Below, one piece after another: positions 37,143 through 48,545 of a DNA stretch of 64,000 nucleotides. This stretch comes from Begonia masoniana (Eukaryota; Streptophyta; Magnoliopsida; Cucurbitales; Begoniaceae): NCBI GenBank assembly GCA_022432975.1, contig CM039516.1, forward strand, positions 35,427,157 through 35,491,156, given 5' to 3'. The notes beneath the pieces are model-generated. The model saw only the letters and a program-made list of their open reading frames with translations, did not search any database and was not told where the DNA came from. The position numbers were made by a program, and so were the translations under genes. Numbering within the stretch: the first letter of the stretch is position 1; each line of letters starts with the position of its first letter.

Positions 37143-37517
37143 TTTGTTATTATAAACCCATTTAGTTCCAATAATGGGATGATCTATAGGCCGTGGAACA
37201 AGTTCTCATACCTTGCTCCTTTCAAATTGATTTAGCTCCTCTTGCATAGCTAAAATCCAATTATCATCACTCTCGGCCTCTTCAAATTTCTTAGGCTCTA
37301 CTTGAGAAATGAATGCCACATTGGTACAGAGATTCCTAAGAGAGGATCTAGTTTTTACTTCTAAAGTAGGATCACCTAAGACTTCATCTAAAGGATGATT
37401 TTTAGCATATTTTCAATCTCTAGGAAGAGCAGGATTTTCATCCTTGACAGGAACAATATCTAAAGAAGTAGAAGAGGGTTCTAAAGATTTTTCTACTTGA
37501 ACAGGATCACTAGACTT
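37143..37517 (-). pseudogene. Sirevirus integrase-RT linker, with stops
   Basis: The stretch joins integrase and reverse transcriptase. It holds in-frame stops near 37206 and 37412 where relatives have Trp (TGG to TGA), and another at 37518. The remaining words ([19 protein letters not shown] context) confirm its identity. Confidence 0.7.
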
Positions 37518-38873
37518 TTATAAAGAAAGAGAATCCAGTTGATTATCCAAAGTATCATCCTCATCCACATTGATTGTGGGATGAGGGGTCTCATCAAAGT
37601 TAACATGAACTGATTCTTCTACAACTAGAGTTCTCTTATTGAATACCCTATATGCTTTACTGGTAAGAGAATAACCAAGAAAAATTCCAAGATCAGATTT
37701 GGAATCGAATTTTCCTAAGTTATCCTTAGTGTTGAGAATGAAGCATTTACTACCAAAGGCTCTAAAGTACTTAACAGAAGGAGTTTTTCCACTCAAGAGC
37801 TCATATGGAGTTTTCTCAAGAATAGGTCTTATTGAGACCCGATTAAGCACATAACAGGCTGTTGCAACAGCTTCAGCCCAGAAATACTTAGGAAGAGAGT
37901 TTTCATTAAGCATAGTTCGAGCTAGCTCTTGGAGAGACATATTTTTCCTCTCAACAACACCATTTTGCTGAGGGGTTCTAGGAGAGGAGAAGTTGTGCTC
38001 AATTCCATGTTTGAGACACAAGAGTTCAAATCTTTCATTTTCAAATTCTCCTCCATGATCACTACAAATAGCAATAATGGTGAGCTCCTTTTTATTTTGA
38101 ACTCTTTTCCTAAAGCTAGAAAAGGTATCAAAAGTCTCATCCTTAGACTTCAAAAAATATACCCAGGTAAATCTAGAGAAGTCATCTACAATAACAAAGA
38201 CATAGAATTTGCCTCCTAAGCTGGCTATATTGGAAGGACCGAAGAGGTCCATATGAAGGAGTTGGAGAGGCTTTGAAGTAGAAATTGCATTCTTAGATGC
38301 AAAGGAACTTTTGATCTGGTTTCCCATTTGGCAGGCTTCATAGATCTTATCCTTCTCAAAAGATATCTTAGGGATCCCTCTAACTAAATTCTCCCTAGTA
38401 ATTTTAGCTAAGGTATCCATTCCTACATGACCTAATCTCCTATGCCAAGTCCAGCAGTCATTGGAAGAATTAACAGCAAAACATTTCTCATCAACATGCT
38501 CAAAATCAGTCAAATCAATAATATAGACATTTTCTTTTCTAAAACCTTTAAACAGAACATTGTTATTTGAAATGTCTTTGATCACACAAGCATTTGATTT
38601 AAATGTTACTTTATAGCCTTTGTCACACAATTGACTTATGCTCAGCAGATTATGTTTTAATCCTTCTACTAATAAAACATTTTCAATAATTGGATTAGAA
38701 GGATTACCTATATTACCAATGCCAACAATTTTGCCGTTTTGGTTTCCACCAAAAGTAACACTTCCTTTCTTCTTGTTGACAACAGCAAACTTAGATGCAT
38801 CTCCAGTCATGTGCCTTGAACAGCCACTGTCCAGATACCATTGATTCCTTAATGGAGACGCATCATCCTGCAA
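37518..38873 (-). CDS. Sirevirus protease and integrase
   Basis: One open frame of 451 codons. It has the protease motif WYLDSGCSRHMTG (aspartic, D-S-G), then GAG-pre-integrase (HNLLSISQLCDKGY, and a zinc-binding HRRLGHVG with CQMGNQ in place of the usual C-x2-C). The integrase core has D in LLHMDLFGP, D in ICSDHGGEFEN and E in PQQNGVVERKN, so the D-D-E triad is present. LGYS(L)TSKAYRVFN follows. The second zinc-binding Cys appears replaced (CQMGNQ), which could weaken the enzyme. Flanked by stops, so not part of a working polyprotein. Confidence 0.85.
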   Translation of the reverse strand: MQDDASPLRNQWYLDSGCSRHMTGDASKFAVVNKKKGSVTFGGNQNGKIVGIGNIGNPSNPIIENVLLVEGLKHNLLSISQLCDKGYKVTFKSNACVIKDISNNNVLFKGFRKENVYIIDLTDFEHVDEKCFAVNSSNDCWTWHRRLGHVGMDTLAKITRENLVRGIPKISFEKDKIYEACQMGNQIKSSFASKNAISTSKPLQLLHMDLFGPSNIASLGGKFYVFVIVDDFSRFTWVYFLKSKDETFDTFSSFRKRVQNKKELTIIAICSDHGGEFENERFELLCLKHGIEHNFSSPRTPQQNGVVERKNMSLQELARTMLNENSLPKYFWAEAVATACYVLNRVSIRPILEKTPYELLSGKTPSVKYFRAFGSKCFILNTKDNLGKFDSKSDLGIFLGYSLTSKAYRVFNKRTLVVEESVHVNFDETPHPTINVDEDDTLDNQLDSLSL

Positions 38874-40446
38874 GACAGAAATCAGGTTTTCTTCTTAGGT
38901 ACCCAAATCTTTTGGGTCCTAGTGTTAGATCTGGTTCCCTTAAGAACCCATTGAAGTTTACCATTTGATTTCTTATTAAATTTCAAAGGACATTCATAAG
39001 ATTTATGTCCTGCTTCATATCATGCATGACAAGTGGTAGATTTGACAAAGTAATTCTTGTAAACTTTCTTTTTACTAGATTTATCATAACCTATTCTTGC
39101 CCTGTCAAAATTTACTCTCTGTTTACCTAATAACATCTTATATAACTTGTTGCCATTAGTAAATTTCAAAATAATATTATTTAAATCCTCATTTCTGCTT
39201 TTAAGTTCAGTTAATTCATTTTCTGCATATTACACTCCTTAGCATGCAAGTCTACTAATTCTGCATTATCCTTTTTCAACAGATTGTACTTAGTTTTTAG
39301 CATGCCAAATTGTTTAACTAAATTATTAAATGCATCAATTAGTTCTCCATCCTCAGTTTCACTATCACTAGAGGAAATACTAACCTCATTTTCATGTGCC
39401 ATGAAGCAGAGGTTGACTACTTCCTCATCTTCTGAGGATGTATCACTTTCACTGTCATCCCAAGTGGCCTTTATGGCTCTTTTCTTGAACTTCTTGGGAT
39501 TCTTAGCTTGTGGACAGTCGGCCTTCATGTGACCCGGCTTTCCACATCCAAAACATGTGATTTCCTTTTCCTTTTGAGAATTCTCAGCCCTTGGAAATCT
39601 CTTTCCTTGCATTCTTTTTCTCTGGAGGAATTTGCTGAACCCCATTGTAATGAGGGCAATATCCTCATCATCTTCTTCTTCTTCTTCCTCAGATACTTCT
39701 TGTTTACTGGAGGAAGCTTTCAGGGCAATATCTTTCCTTTTTGTGGCCTCCTTTTCCTTGAGGTCTTCCTTCTCATTAGACCTCATTGTGATCTCATGCG
39801 TCATGAGAGATCCAATGAGCTCTTCAAGCTTTAGAGCTTTAAGATCCTTTGCTTCCTGAATGGCGGTTAACTTCGGCTGCCAACTTCTTGGAAGACATCT
39901 AAAGATCTTCCTGACCTGTTCTTCACTAGAGTAAGATTTACCAAGAGTTTTCAAACCATTAGTTATGTTAGTAAATCTTGTAAACATAGAAGAGACAGAC
40001 TCATCCTTAGGCATAGAGAATAGTTCATACTCGTGTATGAGCATATTCAGTTTGCTCTCCTTCACCTGATTTGTGCCCTCGTGTGTGACCTCTAGTAAGT
40101 GCCAGATCTCTTGTGCACTCTCACACCCTTGTACTATATTAAACTCATATCTGTTCAGAGCACAGTATAGAGTGTTTACAGCCTTGGCATTTAAGCTTAA
40201 ATTCTTCTTGTCCGATTCAGTTAATTCATTAGACCTTTTTGGTATGCTAACCCCGTTTTCAGTTTTCATGGCTTTAAATGGACTAAATTCTATATTGTTC
40301 CATATGTCATAGTCCATAGCCTGAACATAAATTCTCATCCTATATTTCAAGTACACATAATCATTACCATCGAAGAATGGAGGTCTAGTGGTAGACTGAC
40401 CTTCCATTTGTGTAGAGTGTGTGTTGAATGTCATTTCAAATGTCAC
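38874..40446 (-). pseudogene. Sirevirus gag
   Basis: An open frame from 40446 to 39211 encodes a large gag: RPPFFDGNDYVYLKYRMRIY (start of the UBN2/DUF4219 region), KSLNMLIHEYELF-type core, an acidic EEEEEDDED block and the zinc knuckle CFGCGKPGHMKADC. After a frame change near 39211 the region continues to 38880. It has a second, damaged knuckle (first Cys pair lost through a stop near 39019, then GHKSYEC). The first Met at 40446 lies 40 bp from the primer-binding site. Confidence 0.85.
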
Positions 40447-40486
40447 AATATTTTCTAGATAAATAACTTAGACAATATTAAACCTA

Positions 40487-40499
40487 TCTCTGATACCAA
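40487..40499 (-). other. Sirevirus primer-binding site
   Basis: TCTCTGATACCAA on the plus strand is the complement of TTGGTATCAGAGA, matching the 3' end of initiator tRNA-Met. It lies one base from the LTR edge at 40501. This sets the orientation of the whole element as minus. Confidence 0.88.
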
Positions 40500-40500
40500 T

Positions 40501-41695
40501 TGTAGGATCGAGATTGTCTAAGAGGGGGGGTGAATTAAACTTTTAAGCTTAATTTAGTAATCTAGATAATTTCTCTCGTGTTCTTAAAACTTAAAGGCTA
40601 ACAGCAGACAATCAAATAAAGTTGAGAGAGAGAGAAATTAACACCAGGATTTTTAACGTGGTTCGGCTAAACCTGCCTACGTCCACGCTCCAAGGCTCCC
40701 CCTTGAAGATTCTTAACATTCTCCTCAACGAGAAAAACACAGATCGAATTGTCAGGCTTCGATCTACTGTCTTTTACACAGATCTGGATTGTTCTTCACG
40801 GGCGACAATCCACTGCCTTTACAGTTTTTGAGTTTGCAAATTACAAGCACAGACTACACTCTCACAAGGATTAAATCTCAAGTTAAAGCTGAGAGATGTA
40901 GTGGAAATACAGAGTATAATAAAATTCGCAGGTTAGGGCTCAAGATTCAAAAATGCAAAAGTTATTTCTTCGTGCTCTAACCTCGGTTTAAATACTCTTG
41001 TCTCAATTTTTCTTCACAGAATTGAATGCTTCTTTCTTCAAATGGAAAAGTTACCGTTGGGAAGCATCCGTACACAAGCAGATATCCGTTGCACCTGATA
41101 TTGCTTTTCGTCGTCGCCATTAATGTTCTGGAGTTAAGGCTGAAAACGACGTCACTGTAGCTTCGCGGTCATTTTTGAATTCTGGCGGAAGATCACCAGT
41201 TGAAGTCTTTAAAAAGCTATCGGCATGAGTATCTTCAAACACCATCGGCAGATGCAACATGATAAGCTATCGGCAGATGTAAGCTTTGAACTCCATCAGC
41301 AGATGTATATTGAAAAACCATCGGCAAATGCATCTTGAAATTTCATCGGCAGATGCAACTTGAAATGCTATCGGCAGATGTAAACTTTGAACTCCATCGG
41401 CAGATGCATCTTGAAAAGCCATCGACAGATGTATATTGAAAAACCATCGGCAGATGCATCTTGAAACTTCATCGGCAAAAGCAACATCTCATTGCTTGAA
41501 CTGGCATCGGCAGGTGTAATTTCAGCCCTGTTTTACTATTTAGCCCTGTACACTTAACCAAATAGATTAAACAACTAAAACACCATTTCCAAGGGTATTT
41601 CCAACAGAAAAATTCTTTTATATTAAACATAATCAAATTACATACAAATACATCATCAAAAACATTCTTAGACTTAAACACTCTATAAGTCAACA
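40501..41695 (-). repeat. Sirevirus 5' LTR
   Basis: 1195 bp, TGTAGGATCGAG to GTCAACA. Contains a gggggg run, a GA-rich stretch and the atcggcagatg repeat block (about 41225-41510). It lacks a 240-280-bp segment present in the other LTR between caggtgtaat and ttcagccctg. Confidence 0.9.
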
Positions 41696-42090
41696 AAAAC
41701 TTTTGTCCACTCAAAAGCAAAACATCTTCTAGGAATCTACTAGAGTGTCCCCACGGGTTTAATATATAATTTGGTCCCTTATCCGAGAAGTATTCCAAGC
41801 CTTCATGGTAAACATAAGGTACTGTTATGTGGGTCTGAAGAAAACCTTTCCATTCATATAGCAATAATTGAAACAATCTTGCCCACTTAGAGATAGGGGC
41901 TCCCATAGAGATCCTTGACATGAATAGTTCTCCCTGAACTTTCCATTTCTCCGTCATTGTATAGTTGGTAGCAGCTACATCTGAATTATAAGGTATTAAA
42001 TTAAAGAACTTGCCTCCAAACTTGAAAAATATAAGAACTTATGATCCCCTCATGTAAAGATTCTTCACAAACTTGCCATTGTTTCCTTAG
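41696..42090 (-). pseudogene. upstream part of an unidentified reading frame split by the Sirevirus
   Basis: An open minus-strand frame runs from about 42040 through the Met at 41957 to the Sirevirus boundary. It includes KWARLFQLLLYEWKGF and YFSDKGPNYILNPWG. It continues in the same frame at 18464 if the Sirevirus is removed. I do not recognise the protein. No splice sites were assigned. Confidence 0.4.
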
Positions 42091-42096
42091 TAATAG

Positions 42097-43469
42097 ATGG
42101 TCAGCTCTCATAGATACCACAACACAAAGCAATTCTTCATGCCAACCTCTGTTGGAAAATTCAGGCATAGATGGTGTGTGCCTAACGACGAGGAGCTAAG
42201 GAAGGAAATTTTGACCGAGGCACAATCCTCGGCATACTCCGTATACCCGGGAAATACCAAAATGTATCTGGACTTAAAACAACACTTCTGGTGGCCGAAC
42301 ATAAAAAGAGAGGTCGCTAGATACGTGGAAACCTATTTGGTTTGTCAACAGGTTAAGGCGGAACATCAAAGGCAGGCATGAACCTTACAGCCCCTGGCAA
42401 TCCCGGAATGGAAATGGGAGCAAATCTCTATGGACTTCATTGTTGGACTCCCGAGAACGACGAAAGGGCACGATAGTATCTGGGTGATAGTGGACCGTTT
42501 GACAAAGTTGGCCCACTTTTTACCAGTTAAGATGACACATTCCATGGATCAGCTTGCAGAACTTTATATGCAGGAGATAGTCAGATTGCAAGGAGTCCCG
42601 GTTTCGATTGTTTCCGATAGAGATCCGAGATTCACCTCTAAGTTCTGGAAAAGTCTGCACAAAGCCATGGGAACTCAGCTAAACTTCAGCACAACATTTC
42701 ATCCTCAGACCAATGGTCAGATAGAAAGGACAAATCAAATTCTGGAGGATATGCATAGAGCCAGTGTATTGGAGTTTCAAGGCTCGTGGAGCAGTTATTT
42801 GCCACTGATAGAATTCTCATACAACAATAACTTTCAAGCTACAATTGGCATGGCTCCGTATGAAGCGCTATATGGGCAAAAATGTAAGTCTCCGCTGTAT
42901 TGGGACGAAGTTGGCGAAACTAGTATAATTGGTCCAGATATTTTACAACAAAGGGCGGAGAAGATCGCCGTTATTAGGCAGCGTATTGAGATAGCGCAGA
43001 GCCGACATAAAAGCTACGCCGATAATAGACGAAGAGAATTGGAGTTCAATGTGGATGACAAGGTATACTTAAAGATTTCTTCGTTCAAAGACGTTATGAG
43101 ATTCGGGAGAAAAGGCAAGCTAAGCCCTCGTTATGTGGGGTCATTCCCTATTTTGAAGAGGATTGAAAAAATGGCGTATCGATTACAGCTTCCGGCATTA
43201 ATGTGAGGCATCCACAAAATGTTCACGTATCCATGCTTAGGAAGTGCGTACGTGATCCATCGCATGTTGTTGAAACAAGGGAGATCGAGATACAACCGAC
43301 GCTGACTTATGTGGAAAAGCCAATGCGAATTCTGGAGTCCTCTATTAAGGTGTTGAGAAACAAAGAGATTCCACTAGTTAAAGTCTTATGGCAGAACCAT
43401 GACGTAGAGGAAGCTATCTGGGAGAGGCAGCAGGATATGATATCTAAGTATCCAGAACTATTTGTGTAA
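42097..43469 (+). pseudogene. Ty3/gypsy integrase and chromodomain remnant
   Basis: The 5' part is the zinc-binding integrase domain (RHRWCVPNDEELRKEIL). Its second His is Tyr (YSVYPG) and the first Cys of the last pair is Tyr (YLVCQQ). A TGA at 42379 breaks the frame. The core follows: D in ISMDFIVGLP, D in SIVSDRDPRF, E in GQIERTNQILE, then the YEALYGQKCKSPLYWDE segment. After a frame change near 43205 the C-terminal part ends with a chromodomain-like tail (LRNKEIPLVKVLWQNH, then EEAIWERQQDMISKYPELF). This pattern is typical of Tekay/Del chromoviruses. gag, protease and RT are missing upstream. Confidence 0.88.
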
Positions 43470-43509
43470 TCAAATTTTGAGGACAAAATTTTAATTAAGG
43501 TGGATGGAA

Positions 43510-46039
43510 TGTAACACCCGGTTTTACAAGATTTTAGAAATTCCTCTATGTAATGGCAATTTAGTAAATATCGTGAATTTAACCCGTTTTGTTAGCGGGA
43601 AGTTTTATTGGAGCCCTCTTAATAAATTCGAATTTCTGGTGAAATAAGAAAATTTGGAGAAAACAAACCGTTAGCTAAATAACGAAATAAGTAAAGAAAC
43701 AAATGGAAAATCAAATGGAGGGGCAATATGGTAATTTTACAAGTCAAAGTTTTAATAAAAATCACAAAATCCCCTCTCCCTCAACACTTAACGTTATTTT
43801 CTTCTCCTCAAACCTTCCACGGTGATTTTTCTCCCCTCCCTCATGCGATCTCTCCTCCGTCAACCAAGACTCCTCTTCCAGCGACTCGTTCTACATGTTT
43901 TCTTCTCCAATCACGACCCTAAGTAAGATTCTATGTTTTTCAGGACGTTAGATTTTGGTTTTAGAGAGGTTATTGGTTAGGGTTTTTGTTTAGGGTTTTG
44001 TGAAATCAAAAGACTATGTTAGAAATGGTTAGGTTTACTGTAATCACAACTTAAATAGACATATTAACGATCATTGGACGTAGTTATTCGGTTTATTGGT
44101 TAATATTGTAGTTTTTGGTTGTTGGAGAACTTAGAAACTCCATTAATGGAGGTTAGGATATGTTGAACGCGAATTGCTCGATGAAATACCTCAATGAAGT
44201 AAAATAGAGTTTTAGAAAAATTTCCCTTAGATAGGAGTTTCGTTTGGGCCTTTAGAACGATTTATTTGAATTTAGCCTAATACCCGAATGGTGGAATGTT
44301 TTAGGTGACGAAGCTCGGAACAAGGCACTCGGATTGCTAAGGATGCGAGGTAAGTCTTCGTTCTTTGTTTAGCCGATTTGGCCTACACCAGGAGTTAGGA
44401 TGTTATTGAGGATATTGGTGAATTAGGTAGTTTTAGAATAAGTGGTTGGGTAGTTAAGTTGTATAAGTTGTAGTGCGTCTTTCTAAGACTTATTGATTGT
44501 TTTATATGTTAGCAATAGGTTGGGCTATATGAACTGTACATGCATTACGCTATTTTAAAATAGCATAAAATGAGTTTCTACACGTGTTTTATGAAATGAA
44601 TTGAATTATTGAAAAGAAATGAATGCACGTAATCCCGGTCACGACGAGGTGGGGTTTAGACATGGTTGTCCTACAAGTGAAGCATGTCTTCCCCCCGGTA
44701 GATGGAAAGGGCTGTCTAACCGCCAGACGTGCCCTCTCCATCTGGTGAGAGTTAGACCTCGGTGACATCCCGTTATGTAACGTAATGAATGAAACGATTG
44801 CATGATTTACAAAGTACATATGCACAGGATGCATTTTCATTTATGAGATTTACTGAGCTTTTAACTCATAGAATGTCTCTATGGTGTAGGTAATGTAGAA
44901 GGAGGTGAGGATGACTTTCCTCCCCAAGATGATCGCACCGGTTGAAGAAGGATGCCCATTGGAGTGCTCTGTTCAGTCGAGGTTACTTTTGACCCATGGG
45001 GGAACGACGTATAGGTATTTTGGGTTGTGATGGATAGAAAATGTATAGATAGTACATTAGGTTGATGTAGTGCTCAGTTCGGAGTTTGATGTTGTTAAAG
45101 AAAATATTTTGATGAATATTATGGATGGGTTCACTTTTGAGTAGTTTTCGCGTGATCGTTAGTTTTCGTTTGCAAAGGTTAGTCGTTGATGCTTTCGAAA
45201 GTTTACTGAAACTGCTTGGATATTTTTAAACTAGTAGGGATATGTTCAATTTTTAAATGGATCAACGCAATAAGTTTTTACGAAATTTTACTACGTTTTC
45301 TAATACGTTTCGAGTAGGGTTTTGGTGATTGTTGGATTTAGAAGTGTTTAAAATAGGGGTTATGTTTTAGTAGAGTAAGATGAATTGAATTGAGGGAAGA
45401 GGAAATGGTGGAAGGGGAGGAAATTTGTGAAGTGTGCAGGGGTTGAAGAAAAGAAGGCAGCTCTCTGGATTTTGAAATCTAGAGAGGTTGCCGATCGATC
45501 GCAAAAAGGGACGATCAATCGACCCCTGCTGGCTATGCTCTGGAAGAAATTCCAGAGCGCTAGCCGATCGATCGGCCAAAAAGGGGCCGATCGATCGGCT
45601 GTTGAAAGGCAAGCGTTCTGGAAATTCCAGAACGCTAGCCGATCGATTGGCCAAAAAGGGCCGATCGATCGGCTGTTGAAGTGAAAGGCAAGCGTTCTGA
45701 AATTTCCAGAATGCTAGCCGATCGATCGGCCAAAAAGGGCCGATCGATCGGCTGTTGAATCGTTAGGCGAGCGTTCTGGAATTTTTAGAACGCTGGCCGA
45801 TCGATCGGCTATCCCAGCTGATCGATCGGCTGTGGTGATTTTGAGCAGTCATGCCTATTTTGATCCGATATTCGCCGCATTGATTTATGTCCTTTATGTG
45901 ACACTCTTTAAATGATTTTCCGACGGTTTTCAGTGACTTTAGACGTCGATTTAATGCTTTAAAAGTCAAAATTTATTTAAGGTCTAAAAAATGAAAAATT
46001 TTACGAGAATTTTAAAGGTATAGAATAAGGGACGTCACA
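43510..46039 (+). repeat. LTR of the chromodomain-type gypsy element
   Basis: Follows the integrase after a purine tract (aaggtggatggaa). Starts TGTAACACCCGG and ends GACGTCACA, about 2.5 kb. Its middle part is similar to the solo LTR at 19557-23858, marking one family. A small frame at 43728-43922 and others inside are LTR sequence. The 5' LTR is gone, so the target duplication cannot be tested. Confidence 0.8.
45480..45840. repeat. 75-79-bp palindrome-bearing minisatellite in the LTR
   Basis: Units start at about 45563, 45638, 45717 and 45796. Each has two inverted repeats: CCGATCGATCGG twice around ccaaaaaggg, and GCGTTCTGGAA facing TTCCAGAACGC. More diverged copies lie at 45490-45560 and 45800-45840. 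The density of GATC/CGATCG is very high. Confidence 0.85.
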
Positions 46040-47830
46040 ATAAATGTATGATCTTAAATCGTTGTATTTAGCAGACTCCTATGTTGTTTTAATTTGTTTT
46101 TTGATTTACACAGTAAAGTTTTGTATGAATTACAACTCGTAAACCTTGTATATTGAGAATAAATTAAAATGAATAGCTAAAAATGTTAACATTAATACAT
46201 TGAAATTTATTTATAAAGATTATCTTGTTTGTTAGTTTCAAGATTGAATAATTAGCGCGTAACCATAATTGTTTTGAATAAATTATTCAATTAAGAACTA
46301 ATGGTAGTTGATGATAAATATGTAATTTGAGAGGTTAACGGATTATAAATCTAGCTTTATTATGAATCTAAATAGAGGGTCAATATATATGTAATGATTA
46401 TATCAATGGACATTATTAGAGTGAATATACTTTATAGTTTTAATAGTGCAACTCTATGTATTTAGTGAAATTACTTTAAAGTTAATTGATTAAAGAGTTT
46501 ATATTATTTAAGAAAAATTGTTGGAGCTTAAAACTATAGGTCAATCGATATCTTCGTCACCTTCGATCATTATTCGAATAATAGAAAAATAGATAAAGAA
46601 GATTAAATAATTAATTACGAATTAATTGCTTAATACGCTCAATAATAAGTTTGTTATTTTTCATTAGATGGAATAGTTGAATAATTGATTGTTCGATTAA
46701 CAAACTTATGTAGTTAATTTTAAAAACGGATTATGCTAAATTTAAGTTGATGACATGGTACCCAGTGTTGAGTCATGTACAAAGTTTGTTTTGATTTTTT
46801 TTTTAAATCTTATAATAATAGTTGCAAAATTAAATTTGTATTTTAAAAGGAAGATAGAATTCTTAACCGTTACTTTTAAAGGTTATGATGACCGTGACGA
46901 ATTAGATTCCTATTTTAAAAATTACAAATTACAACCTCATTATAAAATAAGGTAAAGCTTTAAGGTGTGTGAATCAATTTTGGAGAGTAAACCTGAGAGT
47001 CTTCTGTGTTGATTTTATAGAACTGCTCTTAAAATCTAATAAATCGTCTTATGTGTTAATAATACGATTTATCCTATGTTGAGAATACGATCTATTCTAT
47101 ATTGAGTGTGATCTTGCTGCATTCATCATGCCCACATGTATTTATTCGAGGTGAGGAGAATTGATGGAGTAGATCGAAAGTTTCAAAGATTGAGAAGATA
47201 GTTATCAAATCTCTCTATTCTCGTACCTGTGTGAAATAACTACAAAATTATTTTTTCTTAATTCTTTAAATTAAATTTAAAATAAAAATAGAATTTTTAA
47301 TACATATAATCATTAATATATTATAACAACGATCTAAATTATATTTCATAAACACCGGTAATTTCACAATGCGGCTGGACCCAAAAAACCAACAGTATGA
47401 AAGTTTATTACATCATTGCAATGTAGTTGTTTTCTCATCACATTCATTTATCAACAATCTTTCTGAATGAATAAATTTTCTTAATCTCTAAGTAAGTAAG
47501 AGCATTGCAATCTTAAGTTAGAATTTTATTTTGGACGGTTGGACTATTTTGAATTAATAAATATTGTTTGAATTTTGTTCAGTTTTTTTGCATTTCTTGA
47601 TTAGTTGATTATTCTACTGTGTGCACCTTAGGCGGATGTGTAGAATAATAAAAGTTCCATATTCCTTAAAGAGCAGCATAGAAAAGATTTATAACTGAAG
47701 GAACTTGAAGCTAAATTTATATAAGTGCAAATTTTTTTAATGAAATATCTATATCATTTTCATTACTTTCTGTTTCGATACTAAAAAAAATATGTTTTAT
47801 GAATCGTACTAAAAAATATGTATACTTGAC
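46040..47830. other. AT-rich intergenic region
   Basis: No gene. A weak open stretch at 46755-46955 has no recognisable features. Many ttaat/attaa words; nothing repetitive at the scale I could read. Confidence 0.45.
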
Positions 47831-47833
47831 GCA

Positions 47834-47862
47834 TACGTGTCTTGCACGTACCAAAAACTAGT
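47834..47862 (+). mobile_element. Helitron-like 3' end (1)
   Basis: TACGTG, a 5-base loop, and CACGTA (47834-47850) form a hairpin. CTAG followed by T lies seven bases further on (47858-47862). A short hairpin just before CTRR and a host T is the usual Helitron 3' signature. The 5' TC end was not located. Confidence 0.3.
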
Positions 47863-47921
47863 ATATAATTAAAGATAGAAGGTAGAAAACTAATCCGTAG
47901 TAAGAAAACTAATAAATATTA

Positions 47922-48299
47922 GGAAAAAGTTCAATTTAGCCCCCAATGTATAGGATTAGTGGTCATTTGGTCCCTAACGTTTATTTTTGACCCAATCAGA
48001 CCCTATCGTATACACCGTTTGTAATTCAAACCCTCCCGTTAAATTTTTTGTTAAATTTGACACGTACTCTGTACGTGGGTTGCTAAAACACAAATTTAAC
48101 TTTTACTTTAGGAATTTTGAGAGGAAATGAAAGTATTTTGGAGTTTTATCAGAACACGTGTCAACTTTAATGAAAAATTTAACGGGAGAGTTTGAATTGC
48201 AAACGGTGTATAAGATAGGGTCTGATTTGATAAAAAATAAATGTTAGGGATTAAATAACCATTGACCTCATACGTTGGGGGCTAAATTGAATTTTTATC
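47922..48299. mobile_element. MITE with long terminal inverted repeats (Mutator-like)
   Basis: 378 bp. The left arm starts ggaaaaagttcaatttagcc and the right arm is its near-complement, ending ggctaaattgaatttttatc. The arms extend about 145 bp each around a roughly 90-bp centre. The flanks taaatatta (47913-47921) and taattatta (48300-48308) form a 9-bp target duplication with one mismatch, which is the length made by Mutator-like transposases. It encodes nothing. Confidence 0.75.
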
Positions 48300-48545
48300 T
48301 AATTATTAAGAAAATACATTAATTATTATATTCATTAAAAAGCAATAAGTAAGGGTAAGAAATATTTAGTCAACTCACTTTGTTCCAGGCATAGTTATTA
48401 TTCTTATATTTTTCTAGTTTAACTGATTATTATTAATGTTAGCCACTTTCTCTTAATTCTCATATTTGTCTATATATGTTTTTTATGGTTAGGTTTTAAA
48501 TGTTATATGTCAAACTACCTCACGGGTAGACAACAAACTACTTCT

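Larger units (their letters stand above)
18470..41695 (-). mobile_element. Sirevirus-like Ty1/copia retrotransposon, nested with two other elements
   Basis: The outer boundaries are TGTAGGATCGAG at 18470 and GTCAACA ending at 41695. The 5-bp target duplication AAAAC is perfect (18465-18469 and 41696-41700). Minus-strand order: 5' LTR 41695-40501, primer-binding site, gag, protease-integrase, reverse transcriptase-RNase H, env-like region, polypurine tract, 3' LTR 24275-18470. Two later insertions lie inside: 24335-33744 in the interior and 19557-23858 in the 3' LTR. Large gag, gene order and an env-like ORF after pol fit the SIRE/Maximus lineage. Several in-frame stops show the copy is inactive. 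Confidence 0.9.
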
